NCBI RefSeq assembly: GCF_001625215.2
Contig: NC_030384.2
Location: 27,826,527-27,890,526, forward strand
Source: Daucus carota subsp. sativus
Lineage: Eukaryota; Streptophyta; Magnoliopsida; Apiales; Apiaceae
DNA: 64,000 nt
Direction: 5' to 3'
This document shows, piece after piece, positions 44,843 to 58,541 of the stretch. Below the pieces are notes generated by a model. The model searched no databases, was not told the origin of the DNA, and saw only the letters and a program-made list of their open reading frames with translations. Made by a program: the position numbers and the translations under genes. How positions within the stretch are numbered: position 1 is the stretch's first letter; the number at the start of each line of letters is the position of its first letter.

Positions 44843-47800
44843 TCAGCTTCCAGCAACTGGTGATACAGTTGCAGGCTTTGCATCCTCGGCCTTCTCATGT
44901 TCCTTGTTGAGCATCTGGAGAAACAGTGTTCAGACTATTAGGTCTGATCATCATATCATGTACAAAATATCTTGTTCTTATAACAATATTGAAACGTATA
45001 AACTAAGATATATAAATGTGGATCTATATTATATCAAGTGTATTAGTGCCCAGATATCTTCACACAGACAGAGAAGACATTTAGAATTTAAGATTTATAT
45101 AATCGATACAACATAGATATACAACTATTTCCTTAAAATGAAATATAACAGAATGAATCCATATATCAAGTTTGATAGGAATACTAAGGCAGGACGACCA
45201 TATAGACATGGTGTCAAGTAACAAGTAACGATGGTGTCATAGATATAATGGACATATAAAATTGTAATAACTAAACAAAATACAAAAGCCATTTTTATCT
45301 TGGTCTCACTATACTTGCAAAACTGAATACCATAAGAATGACATGTTAAAAACACGAGAAATTGATAGTAATATTATCCTTATTTTTTAAATCATAAAAA
45401 CCCAACTCTAGACGTAATAGGCCAGAAGGCAGCCATTCAAAAGTTATGTTATGACTAAAACTTTCAAGTTAAAAATAATAACATGAAGTTTTGTAAGCAA
45501 CTGGCGTTCATTATAAGTTATAACCAATATAACAACAATTGTAAAACAATTAAACCAACAATCTAATTACTCAAATGTTGACCTCTTATAATTAATGTAG
45601 ATAAAACAAAGAATTTAAACACATACATAAACAGATATATGCAAGTTGAGATGGTTGGCTTTGCTTAATAATCGTCATCACTCATGTTATGACATTTTAA
45701 AATTTGGTATTTGAATGTCATTATGTAGTAACTATGCTTCATTCAAACTTATTATTATAAAACTTATGATTTAATATCTGCAAATGCGTTCAATTATATT
45801 ATTAAATCATGCATAGGAAGGACAAATAGATTAGTCATTTTAAAGGTTCTTGGCATCGAGACTCGACTTGGCGTCAAAATAACCATGACTCACAAGCACA
45901 CAGACCTTCACCAAGACTTAAACTAGCCCTTCTACTACAACTACTACGAAGAGGATAAGGGTATCCACTAGACTAACCACCTTTCATATCCACAGTAAAC
46001 AATACTGGGAAGGAGATATGCTTAATAGTATCTCCAAAATGAACTAGCAAGTAAATAAAAACATTCCATGGAAATATATTGGAGCACTAAATTTTTACCA
46101 ATTATAACTAGTCACACAATTATAATTCTTTCAGACATAATCTAAAGAAGTTGTAAAAAGTAAGGTGACATGATGTGCTTAAACATAAGTAAATGTCTAA
46201 GAGAAAGAGCACCTTGTTATTGATCAAGTTGTGGAGCGCTATGACACTTCGAATCAAAGATGAAAGATATATAACCAGCATCTGGTCATTTGTTTTTACT
46301 GCATGAATAGATATTATCAACGACAATAGGTATCACTGTCAGTAAACTGATATGGTTTTAAGTACAACAGTCACTTTCATTTTTACATTTCCTGAGTAAC
46401 TTGCATACCTGCAAATGCCTTGATTAAATCAGCTACATTTAAATTGGGAAGAAGGTTGAATACATCCTGCAATTTCACAAATACAAGTTTAATAAAAAAA
46501 TTGGGGGAGAAGGGGGGAAGGTACCACTATTAACTCTGACTGCTAGACTTAAACAAGTATATACTCCCCCCTGATCTATAAGCATATCAATATTGTTTAG
46601 CAGATGCCATGCTTTGTTATTAAAAAAAGAGCAATTGTTGGAACATATTTAACCACAAAATTTCATTAGTTTGGTAAATAAAAATGAGTATAATTTATAC
46701 GTAGTTTAATACAAGGCCCAAAAGTTTAGACTCCATTCATTCCAATTTTCTTGACGCAAATGAGTTTCTTCTTTGTTCCCAAAATATACAGCCTCATAAT
46801 ATCATAAGAGCATATATTTAGGTTGATAAAAAAGTAATAATCAATGTGTTTTAGTACATTAACAATGATACGTCATACAAGTGTGGTAATTTGTCTGAAT
46901 TCACTAGGTTAACTTTTCTCAAATATTTTATAGTTCTACGTTGCAGCAAGAAAAATACCTATTCACACTACTTCAGGTAATGGTTTAGAATAACGAAAAT
47001 CGCAAAAGCCTTCAAACTTCACTACTTTGAGATTAAAAAAGAGTTCTAAATTACACATAAAACTGTGATTTCATCTCTATACAGGTTTCAGAGAAATTGA
47101 AATGAAAATAAATACTCTATAAGTTTAAGCTCATCGCTTTGTTTTTTAAAAAAAAAGCTTTAAGAGCATCTGTGTCATTAATGTTTTAAGCCACAATTCT
47201 TCCTCTGTCTGCTGTCATTTTCTTAAACTTCTCTTTCAAAATTGGTTTCCTATTCTTCCCTCTTTTATTTTTGGCAAGGGAATGAGGGCATTACAGGGAA
47301 GCATTAATGAACTGTATATGTAAATGTAAATTTATAAATTACCTGTAAATGGTACAAAATCTCATGATTTAAGGGAAGCTTTTCATCAATAACAAGATCA
47401 AGATAATTTCGTATCTCTCGTAGCCGAGCATCCAGTCCCTTTAAGGCTGCAAGTTTTCCTGTAACCTGCACAGGACAGTTGTGTGACATCAACAGTCAAG
47501 CCACAGTAATAGAAAAAGAAAAGGGAACAAGTAAATGCTTTTGTTAGTATTTATGATTATTCATCATCCAGTTTTTTAACATATATATTGATATATTGAT
47601 GTAAGAAGTTAAGTTTAATAGATGATCTAGATAAGCAAAAAAAAAAAACCTCTGTTGCAAGAGTGCTGATGGTTGTATCCTTCACATCTCTCAGCAGGTG
47701 CTCCACTCCTGATCACAGTTTACATGTCAAATGTGTTAGAGTTAAAAGGAGGCATTGAGAAGGTCTGATATGCAAAAAAAAAAAAAAAGTTTTCACCTCA

Positions 47801-50464
47801 CTGCTTACCAATTTCCTCAACCTCATGAGCAGCAATTTCTGAAGGCACGTGAACAAAAACTTTCTGGCTTTTCTGAGTAGCATTCTGTGACCATAAACAT
47901 GATTAGCCCAATTTAAGGCACCCGGAATATTTTATTATCTTATTAATTCTGCAACAATGATACTACCTCCTTAACCTCTTCAACAGCACAGTAAGCTTTA
48001 GTAGGTATTCCTAATTCCTTGGGTTGCACATCAATGATAACTAATACAGGATTTGGAACGTAACTGTAATAACAAGAACTTAGTAATTAAGAACTATACA
48101 ACAGATTAAGGACAGAGCAGTAAAATAATTAGAAAGAGAATGAAAAAAGGATTTTTCAAAAGGAGGGAAATTAGAAGTGGTTCCAACTATAAAATGCTAT
48201 CAAAATAGGACCAGCGCATAAAAGGCTATAGGTGAGGATGGATTAATCTAAAAGGCAGGTTTTACCTCCCCCCCTTCTCTCAGAAAAGTATAGTTACTCT
48301 GTAAGCATAATTTACTCCCAGATGCTTGTAAAATAATAATATAACTTATTACGAGTCCCTAAAGCTCTTCTGCTTGCAGCCAACAGAAGAATTTTTAACA
48401 ACATATAATTGCAAATAACAAGCTCATATCCGCTATTCCAACAATATAGAACTTTGACCATTAAAGATTACATATCAAAGTTCTGACCAAAAAAATAAAG
48501 CTCTAGAAACACCTACAAATTTGAACATTTATGATTTATATAAACAATTACAGAGCTACTGAAACCACACAAAGTTTCATAGAAAATAATATAATGAAGA
48601 TCAAAGTTATAATGTCATAAAAGTTTTTTTTATATAAATGATGTCCTCCTGGAACACTCCCCATTCCTTCAGTTCAAGACTTTCCAATTTCTGTACAAGA
48701 CTGTTGTGCAACTTTTTCCAACAGAATTTCATATACAGCTGATATATACTAACCTATATAAAGTGTCTTTTATCTTTCTAAAACTTCTTACCTTCGCAGG
48801 CTAACTATTAAATATTATAGGAGCATTTGAGGATCATATACAATACACATAATTCTTACTCGTTAAATAAAGCGTGAACGTCCAAGTCATTTTCGCGCAG
48901 CTTAGGGCCTGTACTATACCACCCAATGACATGCTCCTTTGCTGTTATGATTTTCTAAAAGTTAGACAATGACATGGGTAACAAATACTTAAGAAAATGG
49001 AAACAATGCATATTTGAGCTACTAAGACAGGTTGTAGTACAAGCTACTAAGAAAGGGTGTGGTACCATTTATCCTCTTGAACATAGAAAACATTGCCTCG
49101 TGATAATTATGGTCAAGAAACCATATGCTTGGATCTTTATCATCCTCTTCAAAGGGCACTACAAAATTAAGATTAGAGCATTTAAAAAGGGAGCTAATAA
49201 GCAATTAGGTCACAACTTTTCACACTAAAGGAAGTAACAATCTAGGTCATTAGTAAAGGAAGAACCTCTTCCAGTCACTTAATACATGCATGAAGTGGTC
49301 CGTTCAAGCATAGAGTAATTTTTTGCTAACCCGGAATTTATGGAAGATGCCTTCAGTTAAATCAGATACTAGTTTTTAGCAAGCCCTACATTACTAGTTT
49401 TTGAAACTTTTTATAGTCATCCCTAAAGACTCAATCCATCATTAAGCAATGAAGTTTAATGTAAGCAGTATATTTGATTGCAGATAATCCACAACCTTCG
49501 CTGTAAACAAAAGGGCATGATGCGATTTCACAAAAATAAAGATAACACTGAACAATCTGTTAATCACATAGTAACAGCAACAACCAGCTTCGGCATCCAA
49601 CAAGTTGGTAACCAATTTACTCTATATAATGAAAATGTATATTAATATATACATATGTGCTGTTCAGGTCGTAAACGGGTTAATTTAGTATCACAACAAA
49701 ACCAACCCACAAACTACGGTTTCTTAAATTAGTCAAACCGGAACCCGAGAACTTCATTTTGATTTCGGTTCGGATTGGATTAAAATAAAGTTAATTATTG
49801 CCATTTGTGCGGTTGAACGCAACTCGTGGTCACTCCGTGCACTCTGCTCCAATTAAACTAATTCCCAACTGGTCATCTACAAATGCCATTCTATTTTAAG
49901 CCAAAGCCGATAAACCTAAAACCGAATTTCCACTTACCAAAAACACGAAAAAAACATTTAGGATTTTTAAAATTCAATAAAGATTATTAGAATTTTATGT
50001 TTTCTAGAATCCCACCATGATTTACGGGATTTTGAAGCATTGTGCTTAAATCTTATCAACTCTACATCAACTCTGCGACATTTTATCTAAAATCTGTTAG
50101 ACTCCACACAAAATCAAAATCAGATACAATCCATTAAAATTCATAGATTATTACTAAAACATCCTAACTTATCGAAAAACCCTAACATCCTCGATAATCA
50201 GTCAAATCCACAACGAATCAAACAATTGAGTAGACAAACCGAAGAAAAGAGATCTGAGAGAGAGAGAGAGTATATACCAGCATAGCTATTGGTGACGTCG
50301 ACAGTGCCTTTGAAAGAGCTGCCGAGAAGCACGCCGACGACGCGCTTACGAGTGTCTTTGGCGACGCGATTGTAATTGTCGACGATGCTGAGAAGTACGA
50401 GGGGGTGGACTATCACTTTCTCGATCGGTCGCGCAAGTATCTGCTGCGACTTTATCACATCCAT
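44843..50464 (-). CDS. RPN8: 26S proteasome regulatory subunit RPN8 (non-ATPase subunit 7)
   Basis: RPN8 is the MPN-domain lid subunit that pairs with the deubiquitinase RPN11. Ten minus-strand exons can be read: 50278-50464, 49066-49158, 48860-48941, 47967-48063, 47809-47884, 47650-47708, 47343-47465, 46409-46466, 46213-46298 and 44843-44914. All junctions are GT-AG and in phase, giving 310 residues; plant RPN8 is about 308-310. Landmarks in order are [151 protein letters not shown] and [20 protein letters not shown]. As usual for RPN8 the MPN domain lacks the zinc-binding JAMM residues, so it is structural. Intron 1 (1.1 kb) contains GGTTCGG-type repeat debris; intron 9 is 1.3 kb. No defects seen. 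Confidence 0.95.
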
Positions 50465-50599
50465 TGCTTCGATTACTTTCTCTCTAGCGTTGCTATGCTA
50501 TCTAAACAAGTCTGCTGATGGACTACAAATGTATCGTATTCTCGACTCTCGAGGACTTTCGAAAAATTGTTAAAAGTATTTCTTTGCACAGTTTTACGA

Positions 50600-51245
50600 T
50601 GGCCAAGTGCTAACCAAAAACTGAAATGGATCCGAATAATTGAACCGAATTGAATAATTTTGATTTAGTTTTTTTATGAAAATTTTGGTTGATTAAGTTT
50701 TTGTTATTATCTAATTAATAATCTGATCCAGTTCGATTATTCAAAATATTAATTTGATCAAATTAAAATAAATAAATAATGATTTTATATTTTTAAATAA
50801 CATATTTTGGAATTTTTTCCAACTTTTTTATTCTAGTTCTTTTGATGTTGTAATTTGGAAGTAGAACTCCAAAATTTGGAGTAACACAATAAGATATCAA
50901 AGAAATTGGATTAATACATATTCATTGTAGAATTAATTTCTAATTATATTTTCCATACATTATGTTTTCTACGGTGTCCAATCAATATTTACCACTTATG
51001 TTAAAGTGAGTGGCATTAGTATTATTGGGATGTACTTGTATATCTATTACTACAAGTTTTATTTTGAAATACGGATTTTGAATAATTGAAACCGAACTAA
51101 TCGAATTATTTCAGATCGGTTCGGTTCAATTTGAGACACTATTTCAGTTAAGTTTGATTTACTAAAAAGATCATATTTTAATTTTTAATTATTTCAATTC
51201 GATTTGATTTTCACCAAAACCAACTAAATGCTCACCCCCAACTTA
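50600..51245. mobile_element. Decayed hAT-like foldback element
   Basis: AACCGAATTGAATAA and CAATTCGATTTGA blocks lie in inverted orientation, and the right end ACTAAATGCTCACCCCC is the typical outward-reading terminus of GGGGGTGAGCA-type elements. The left end is degraded and no target duplication can be read. Confidence 0.45.
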
Positions 51246-51414
51246 TCGAAGGGCACTATTTTATTTAAAATCTCAGAGACCGTGTATAGTGCTAAGCATT
51301 CGATCAGTTTGGCCTAGAACCAGACCGACCCTAAAGAATCAAAAAATGAATTAACCTTTTTACCTGGACCGAACCGGACCGAAAGATGATAGCCGATTGA
51401 TTTAGTAAAGTGTA

Positions 51415-51600
51415 TAGAAGGGGCTTTCAACTGATGAAGGTTGTTAAGCACATCAGTTGAAACAGTCATAGAAGGGGCTTTCAACTGATGAATTATTACT
51501 AAACTCTAAAGAGAATATCACTAAATTCTCCTTATTTTACAAACTAAAACCCAACTGAATTATTACTAAACTCTAAAGAGAATATCACTAAATTCTCCTA
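51415..51600 (+). repeat. Short direct and tandem repeats
   Basis: AGAAGGGGCTTTCAACTGATG occurs at about 51417 and 51470. The block starting TGAATTATTACTAAACTC occurs at 51489 and again at 51556 (period 67 bp). Confidence 0.8.
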
Positions 51601-52055
51601 CAACCCCACCTTCTTCTCCAACCCAGCCTGCCTCCACCTTCACTTCCAACAACTTCATGCCGCCACCCCATCCATGTCCGCCGCCTCTCCATGTTCGCCT
51701 CCACCATATCTACAACCAACGAATCCCACCCACCTCCACCACCTCCACCTGCGGCATCTTCCATATTCTCTATAGAATTCAAAAGCCGATTGCAAGTTCT
51801 TGAATTTCTGGTTCAAAAACGGTATCTTCTCAGCAACACATGCGGAAATGTAGCCCATGCTCTGTAAATCTTGTAGCAATTCGGATTCTCTACTATCCAT
51901 GACTATATAGAATTAAAAAGATATAGTGATGAGAAGAACTCGTATCAGGCGAAATATAGTATTCTGCTTCTATAATTTTATGTCTTATACTATTCTGCTA
52001 CTATAATTCTCTGACTAACCTTTTTCGGTGAACTCGAGTTCCTCATCTGCCATGG
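51588..52055 (-). pseudogene. Possible small gene or relic, unknown
   Basis: On the minus strand an ATG near 52052 gives MADEELEFTEK followed by a GT-like donor, and a second open stretch (51900 downward) reads MDSRESELLQDLQSMGYISA, CVAEKIPFLNQKFKNLQSAF and EF before turning into a Gly/Arg/Trp-rich, low-complexity tail from a CCACC repeat. The first part is protein-like and helical, but I do not recognise it. Gene status is uncertain. Confidence 0.25.
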
Positions 52056-52795
52056 ATTTTAAGCTTGTAACTGAAGCTTGTAACTCGGTGAAAATGGACA
52101 TTCAGATTCTTTCCATATGTATGCACGAAGACAAAATAAATTATCAAAATTAAAAATCTATCTAAACATGGAATGTATTATTGATTGAATATGTGGATAT
52201 GTATATTACTAAACTGCCCTCTATAAATTAGATTTGATTGCCTTTTTAATAAATCACAATTAAAAACATGATTTTAAGATGAACGGTGATTAAGTGGGTT
52301 CCTCGGTTTTCTTGATAGGTTGGGTTTTCTTAGGATCTTTCTCCTATTTTATATATATAGGGGTGGTTTTCTGGTACAAACTTACAAACTTTATATAATT
52401 TGAGTTCAACATTTTTTTAACATATTTCGTTGAACATCGATTAAAATTGTGTAGGAGAAGTACATAAACTAATTTTTTAATGTAAGAACTAAGTTAAACG
52501 TATTATATAACTAATATTTATGTTTCCACACCCTACCCAAACCCTGGAGGTATAGTTTAAGCATCTTTATAGATATATTCAACACAATGATAATAAGTGT
52601 TCTACACCCGATATTGAACCCCAGTTATAAATGTGTTGAATGCACGATTTAATTATGCCTTATTTATAAAAAATTGTGATGTTTTTTGAAGAATTTTCAA
52701 CATGGAAACTTTTTATAACTAAAGATTAACAAGATGGGAGAATAAAAAAAAGTTTGTAAATTTGTAACTTAAAAAAGTTTTTATTTGATTTTATT

Positions 52796-52799
<4 letters not shown>

Positions 52800-52866
<67 letters not shown>
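52800..52866. repeat. (AT)n microsatellite
   Basis: About 33 uninterrupted TA units. Similar tracts are at 53443-53466, 56020-56096, 57719-57759 and 61397-61452. Confidence 0.95.
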
Positions 52867-52868
<2 letters not shown>

Positions 52869-53836
52869 AGTCCTACTCCAATAGAAACCAAATTAGCCTA
52901 AAAACTAAAAACCAGTTTCTGGACAATTTTTTATCACTATTTTTAACTACAGAAATCACTAATTTGTACATAACATATCACTAATTTATATATAGCATAT
53001 CTCGCGAATATAAATATATATACACACACATATATGCAACGTATATTACCATCATCTTCACCCAAATCGTAATAATGGACCTCTTACCACCATTACCAGA
53101 CGTTTCTATGACTTGCCACCATTGTCTATCATCACCAATAGTCACATACACTTTTCATCATAACTTACAAAACTAACGACTACTTACCATCATCATACAA
53201 CTTCTCTTGTGGCTTTCTACCGCCAAGAACCTTCCTACGGATGAAATTGATCATCTATAATCATTATCAATAGTTTAGATAAGTAGATTTTCTCAATTTT
53301 GATAATAAAAATCGTTGTTTACAAACTGTATAAAAATAGTGATTAGTGCAGTATAAATTAGTGATACCCGTGGTCATAAATAGTGGTAGGGAAACTGGTT
53401 TCTAGTTTTTATTTTAAGAGTGGTTTCTATTTGATCATGAGCCTATATATATATATATATATATATTGTCACAAGATACATTCTCGTATGATGAATTATA
53501 TCAAAATACAAGAGCCGCTACCAGGAGTTTCTTTCGTTCAAGAAAGTTTACCATCTAACTCTTGGACAGAGGTGACCGGGGACACTTAGATTATAAAATT
53601 TTAATGTTCGATAAGAAAACAACTAATAACGAAATTGGATTCGTTGGAATTCATATTGTAATTAGCATTTGCATAACAGGTCCCGCTATCATTCAATTTT
53701 CCGCTCGTGTACCCTGAAAAAATACAATACAAATAAAAGAACGTAATAAGTTCATACAGACAATAAAAGAATATAACTATCTAAAACGATAGAGGAAAAG
53801 AGTCAACGAACTCATAATTAAAAAGGAAAAAAATAT

Positions 53837-54500
53837 GAAACAGATGACTAAATAAATGACTGGATCAATTATCCGATTGATAAATACTACGTGCAAAGCA
53901 CTAGTCTGGTTCACAAGCGACTAACACTAAAGTCAAATTTCGTACTGTCTTTGTCAACAAATATTGATCAGTTGGTTCCAAATTAGTTATGCTTCAATAA
54001 TTATTGATTATAAATAATCAACCGACATAAACTGGATTCTTCTGGCACTTCAACTGATTCAAAAACACTCTTGCAACCAGGCTTTAAACTTTATTTATCA
54101 CAAAGGCCGAGGTCTGCCATTGTGATCTTGAACAGACTTTAGGATTCTTTAATATTCTAATTCTTTGTATTTGCCTTATACTCAAAACTTAATGATTCCT
54201 CGTATATCTTGCTTCAACGGTTGCACTGAAACCTTCCGAGTACTTAGACAACATCTTCATTGCTTTCACATTCTTGAATACTTCAATCTTTATTTTTCTC
54301 TAAGACATGAACATATTAATGAACTTCCTCCAGTGAACTTATTCCTTCAATACTATAGATGGCTTCTTAAACATTTGTCGCCGTACCTTCAGATTCCTAT
54401 GCAGGCGCAATATTATTTACTTGCATGTTTTATTGTTGAGTTATCATAATTATGTGCCATATATGGTTGTCTTTACATTTAGACATACAAATCAAAAAAA
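53837..54500 (+). repeat. Dispersed repeat, copy 1
   Basis: From GAAACAGATGACTAAATAAA to TACAAATCAAAAAAA this stretch is repeated, with many substitutions and small deletions, at 61689-62321; a partial third copy starts near 63940. The open frame at 54165-54449 in this copy is broken in the other copy, so I do not call it a gene. Origin unknown, possibly an old retroelement. Confidence 0.8.
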
Positions 54501-54925
54501 CAATCCTGGCCTTATTATATTACACACACACACACACAAAAATATGAATTTTATAATTTCACGCCGGCCCAGCCCATAATAGTCTAACCCATTATAAGCT
54601 TTTATCTCTTCCTTACCATATCCGCCCCTTTATAAGCTTTTATCTCTTCCTTGCCATATCCGCCCCTCTTTCCGAGAATCTCACCTCTTTCACGATCTAG
54701 CGATTTGGTAACTTCTACTATAAATCTTCAAGTAAGTCTTTTATAATTTGGTAGCATATTATCAATTAATCGTCAAGTAAAATTGTTTAATCATAGTTCT
54801 TGTGTATGTAGATCTTGATGATATCTTGTGTTATTCTGTGTTTACATATCTTGTTACCCAGTGTCATTGTGCTAGTAAATAATTGATATCATTTTGATAT
54901 ACATATATAGGCCAACATTCCAGGG

Positions 54926-55345
54926 AGGTACTCCTTATGTGGAGTTACATAGTACATCATTGTAAATCATCAATTTTATTATTAATTCTATTATAGAATA
55001 CATAGAATACATATAAACGTGATTCTAATATAGAATACTATAATATATATCTATTTTAAGTAATTTAACACTTAAAATTTAATGAAAAAAGCATATTTTC
55101 GAAACTGATTCTAGAACAGAATAAATCTGGATGATTATTATTCTGTTATAGAATCATGTTGAGATATTGCATAATTTTAGATGATTTTTTGGGATAGAAA
55201 ATTGCATAACTTTTTTTTTCTGTTTAATAATCAAAATTTGTAATTATATTCTATAAAAGATATAATAGAATATATATTATGTATATATTTATAATGGTGT
55301 GCTACGTAACTCCATATAAGAGGGTATGCTATGGAGTGCTACCCA
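54926..55345. mobile_element. Candidate long-TIR foldback MITE
   Basis: GGTACTCCTTATGTGGAGTT with ACATAGTACATCATTGTAAA at the left is answered in inverted orientation by ATTTATAATGGTGTGCTACG and TAACTCCATATAAGAGGGTA at the right, about 40 bp of arm. The AT-rich centre has no coding capacity. The right arm has about 20 extra bases, and the exact boundaries and target duplication are unclear. Confidence 0.5.
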
Positions 55346-55552
55346 TATATATTATATGCAATTCAGTATACATACTTTTAAATTTATGTTGGAGATGTGA
55401 ATTTATTTACTCATCACTTTCATTACAATCATTAAGAAGGATAATTTCTAATTACCGTCAAATGCCGGAAGTTTTGAGTTTGTATCATGTGTATGATTAC
55501 ACACATGCGGAGGTGGTCATGCGATTGTTAGTAGAATTTGGAAAGAATAATA

Positions 55553-56020
55553 TAGGGCTGTTCACGAACCGAGCCGAGCCGAGTTTTGACCGAACCGAGC
55601 CGAGCTTTAATTTTTTTTCTGACTAGCCGAGCCGGGCCGAGCTTTTTTATCGAACAAAAATTGTGTTCAAGCTCGGCTCGTTAACTAACTAGCTGAACAC
55701 GAGCTTGTTCGCGAACAAATACAAGCCGAGCCGAGTCGAATCGAGTCGAGCCGAGCCAGAAAAAAAATAAGGACAAACCGCTAGTTGACTCTTAAAATAG
55801 CTAACCAAATAATTTTAATTTTTTTAAACTTTGTTTATATCACTAAAATGTATATATGTTAACATCCATACGGTTGGATCGGTAAGAAATATTTTTTAAA
55901 ATATTGAAACACTAAATTAGGATTAAACATTAGTTAGCGGTACTAGTTAACCTTCTACTTGACTGTTAAAATAGCAAACCATATAAAATTATTATTTTCC
56001 GAAATTTTGGTTACATCACT

Positions 56021-56101
<81 letters not shown>

Positions 56102-56360
56102 TATATGTTGAATTCTGAGTTCAATAACATATATAAATTATAAAAAAAAACCCCGAAAATATTACATTTTTTCGAGCTTTAACGAGCCGAGCTCGAGCCG
56201 AGCTCGAGCCGAGCATACTAAAAGCTCGGCTCGAGCTCGTTTACTTAAGTAACAATTTTTCGTGTTCGAGCTCGTTAACTTAACGAGCCGAGCCGAACGA
56301 GCTCTTAACGAGCCGAGCTCGAGCTTGTTCGCGAACAGCTCGGTTCGTTAAACAGCCCTA
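55553..56360. mobile_element. hAT-like foldback element rich in GAGCCGAGC, 8-bp target duplication
   Basis: It begins TAGGGCTGTTCACGAACCGA and ends GTTAAACAGCCCTA; GAATAATA is duplicated exactly at 55545-55552 and 56361-56368. Both arms consist of iterated GAGCCGAGC/GCTCGGCTC and TTCGCGAACA motifs in opposite orientation, around a core with an (AT)n tract at 56020-56096. The TAGGGNTG terminus and 8-bp duplication fit the hAT superfamily. No transposase frame. Confidence 0.92.
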
Positions 56361-56369
56361 GAATAATAT

Positions 56370-57715
56370 GTCAAGGTTATCAGAGCATCTCAACAAGACT
56401 CCTAAATCATTTTTTAATAAAATATGTAGCTCCTACTACAATATATTAGTTATTTTTGTAAAAGCTTGTTGAAGTTTGATGTATTGTGACCGGTGGATTG
56501 TCAACGTCCACGATCTAGTCGCACAGTCGATTTAAGTGATACATAACACTATACAGCTCCTAAAAACATTTAAAACTAATCTTTTGGAGTTCTAGATAAT
56601 TATAAATTGAGATGGATAAACTCTAAAAACCTAAACCTAGCCTATCTCAAAAACCTAGGAAATTATTATATAAAGGGTTCTACCCCTCATAAATAGAATT
56701 ATTTTTTGGCTTGATCTTTCATGAGCATGAAAGTACATAGGCATCTCCTAAGGATCATCTTAGTTCCGGTACAAGAGAGTAGACATTAAAACTTGACACT
56801 CACTATTCACGATCATTGATCTTCAACTAATTTTCATCCGTAACAAAAGTGGAATGTGTGTCCCAATGACAACGATCCAAAAGTTAAAAGTGTCAATATT
56901 GAGCCCCTTGTGAGTGTATCAGTAAGGCGCACAAGTCCGAAATATTACAAAGAATAGTAATATAGCAAGGCATCAAAAGTTAGTTGTAGAGCTATTACAC
57001 AAATATTAAAAATGCATGAGGTGAAATTGGGATACACATTCTCATTTTTTCATTAATCTGTTAATGATTTTATTTATGAATACTTGCTTGCTTGAAACTA
57101 AATAAGTTAACCTCAGAGACATAACAAAAATAAAGTGTTAAAATCTAAAACTTATACATATAAAGTTAAAAAGAACTAAAAATATCAATTAAAAAATTAC
57201 CCTAATGTTGAACGCCAATAAAATCGCATACAACATTGTCGACCAATAAAATCACGTAAAACATTTTTAGGCCGTTTTCTTTGGAAAAACATAATCTAAA
57301 AACAAAACCCCATCATATCCGTTCTACATAAGGTCTACAAGAGTAATGATAAGATCTTACATTCATTTAAAAGAATGAAGAAGCAGTTTGCTAAAAGACT
57401 TATGACTTTTGTGAGGGTGTATTGATAAGATATGTGAAAAAGCATTATAATAAAGAAAATAAGATGTGATATCATAAATTATTGTTTAAGTCACTTGTAT
57501 TTTTTAATAATTCCAAACCTCTCAAGATTGTCGCTCCCAAATCAAATAAATTGTGAGATCACATTTTCTTAGAGTCTTACACAAAATTTTCGCGGTAGAA
57601 GAAATCAAATGAATACTTGGCGAAAAGAAGTAAAGGGAAATTAATTCTATTTTACATGGTAAATCATTATACTTTAAGTAGTAGATAAATATTCATATTA
57701 GTATAAATGTGTGTA

Positions 57716-57763
<48 letters not shown>

Positions 57764-58130
57764 GAAAATGATGTAAATATGCGTTGAGAAATGAATTACT
57801 AATCTAATAAATGAATATTAAATGATTAAATTGTACTAATTAATTTATTAAAGAACATCAATATATATCAAGAATGATAATCCTAAACTACAAGATATAT
57901 AAATCCTATCAATTCCAATAACTAATCCACTACTTTTATCCCTCCAAGAACTCCAATCATATATCATATTCTCATGAAAGTTTGCATTCCTTCCAAATCT
58001 TCCCAATGTTTTCCTGAGAATCCTGGCAGTTTGCGAATATTATACCATCTTGGCTCTTGCCATCATATTTGATATATTAGAATATGGATGTCCATGAAAT
58101 CAGTCAAAGCCTCTGGTCTTTTCCATTAAG
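56370..58130. other. AT-rich intergenic DNA, nothing recognised
   Basis: Apart from an (AT)n tract at 57719-57759 no feature can be supported. Confidence 0.5.
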
Positions 58131-58131
58131 A

Positions 58132-58317
58132 GGCCGTTTGGAAACTTTCATTTCATTTCAAATGATGAATTTTAAATGAGAGTTGTCATTTCAAATCCTC
58201 GGATTTATACTAATATTTGAATGTGTGGATTTCAAACGAATTCCAAATCCAAATTCCCAAACATGTTATTTGACCAAATCTAGAATTTCAAATCAAATCC
58301 AGTTTCCCAAACAAGCC
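58132..58317. mobile_element. MITE with GGCCGTTTGG / CCAAACAAGCC ends
   Basis: Short imperfect terminal inverted repeats of the Tourist type enclose 186 bp composed largely of TTTCAAAT/ATTTGAAA motifs in both orientations. It sits about 220-400 bp upstream of the F-box start, probably in its 5' region. The target duplication is not clear. Confidence 0.65.
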
Positions 58318-58541
58318 ATAAATGTTTTTGTTGCTTCTTAATTGTGAGTTGTGTCCAACATATATTACTGTACTTTTGTTACTCTTATCTTTCGAGGGTC
58401 GTATCAAATTCGACAATAGACTAGAACAACAACAGATTAGCTTACTTGATGTGTGCTACAATTGTTGCTATTAAATCTGTTGCTTTCTGCACCTGTCTAG
58501 CATTTTCTTTTAACATTTCTGGTTTTCTTAATTCTTGTCAG

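Noticed and set aside
52800..52866. Long AT tract as a possible replication origin or matrix-attachment site
   Set aside because: Simple dinucleotide repeats of this kind are common in plant intergenic DNA; nothing else supports an origin.
54165..54449. 94-codon plus-strand frame MYLPYTQ...
   Set aside because: The homologous sequence at 62 kb is broken by stops and deletions, so the frame is not conserved; treated as part of a dispersed repeat.
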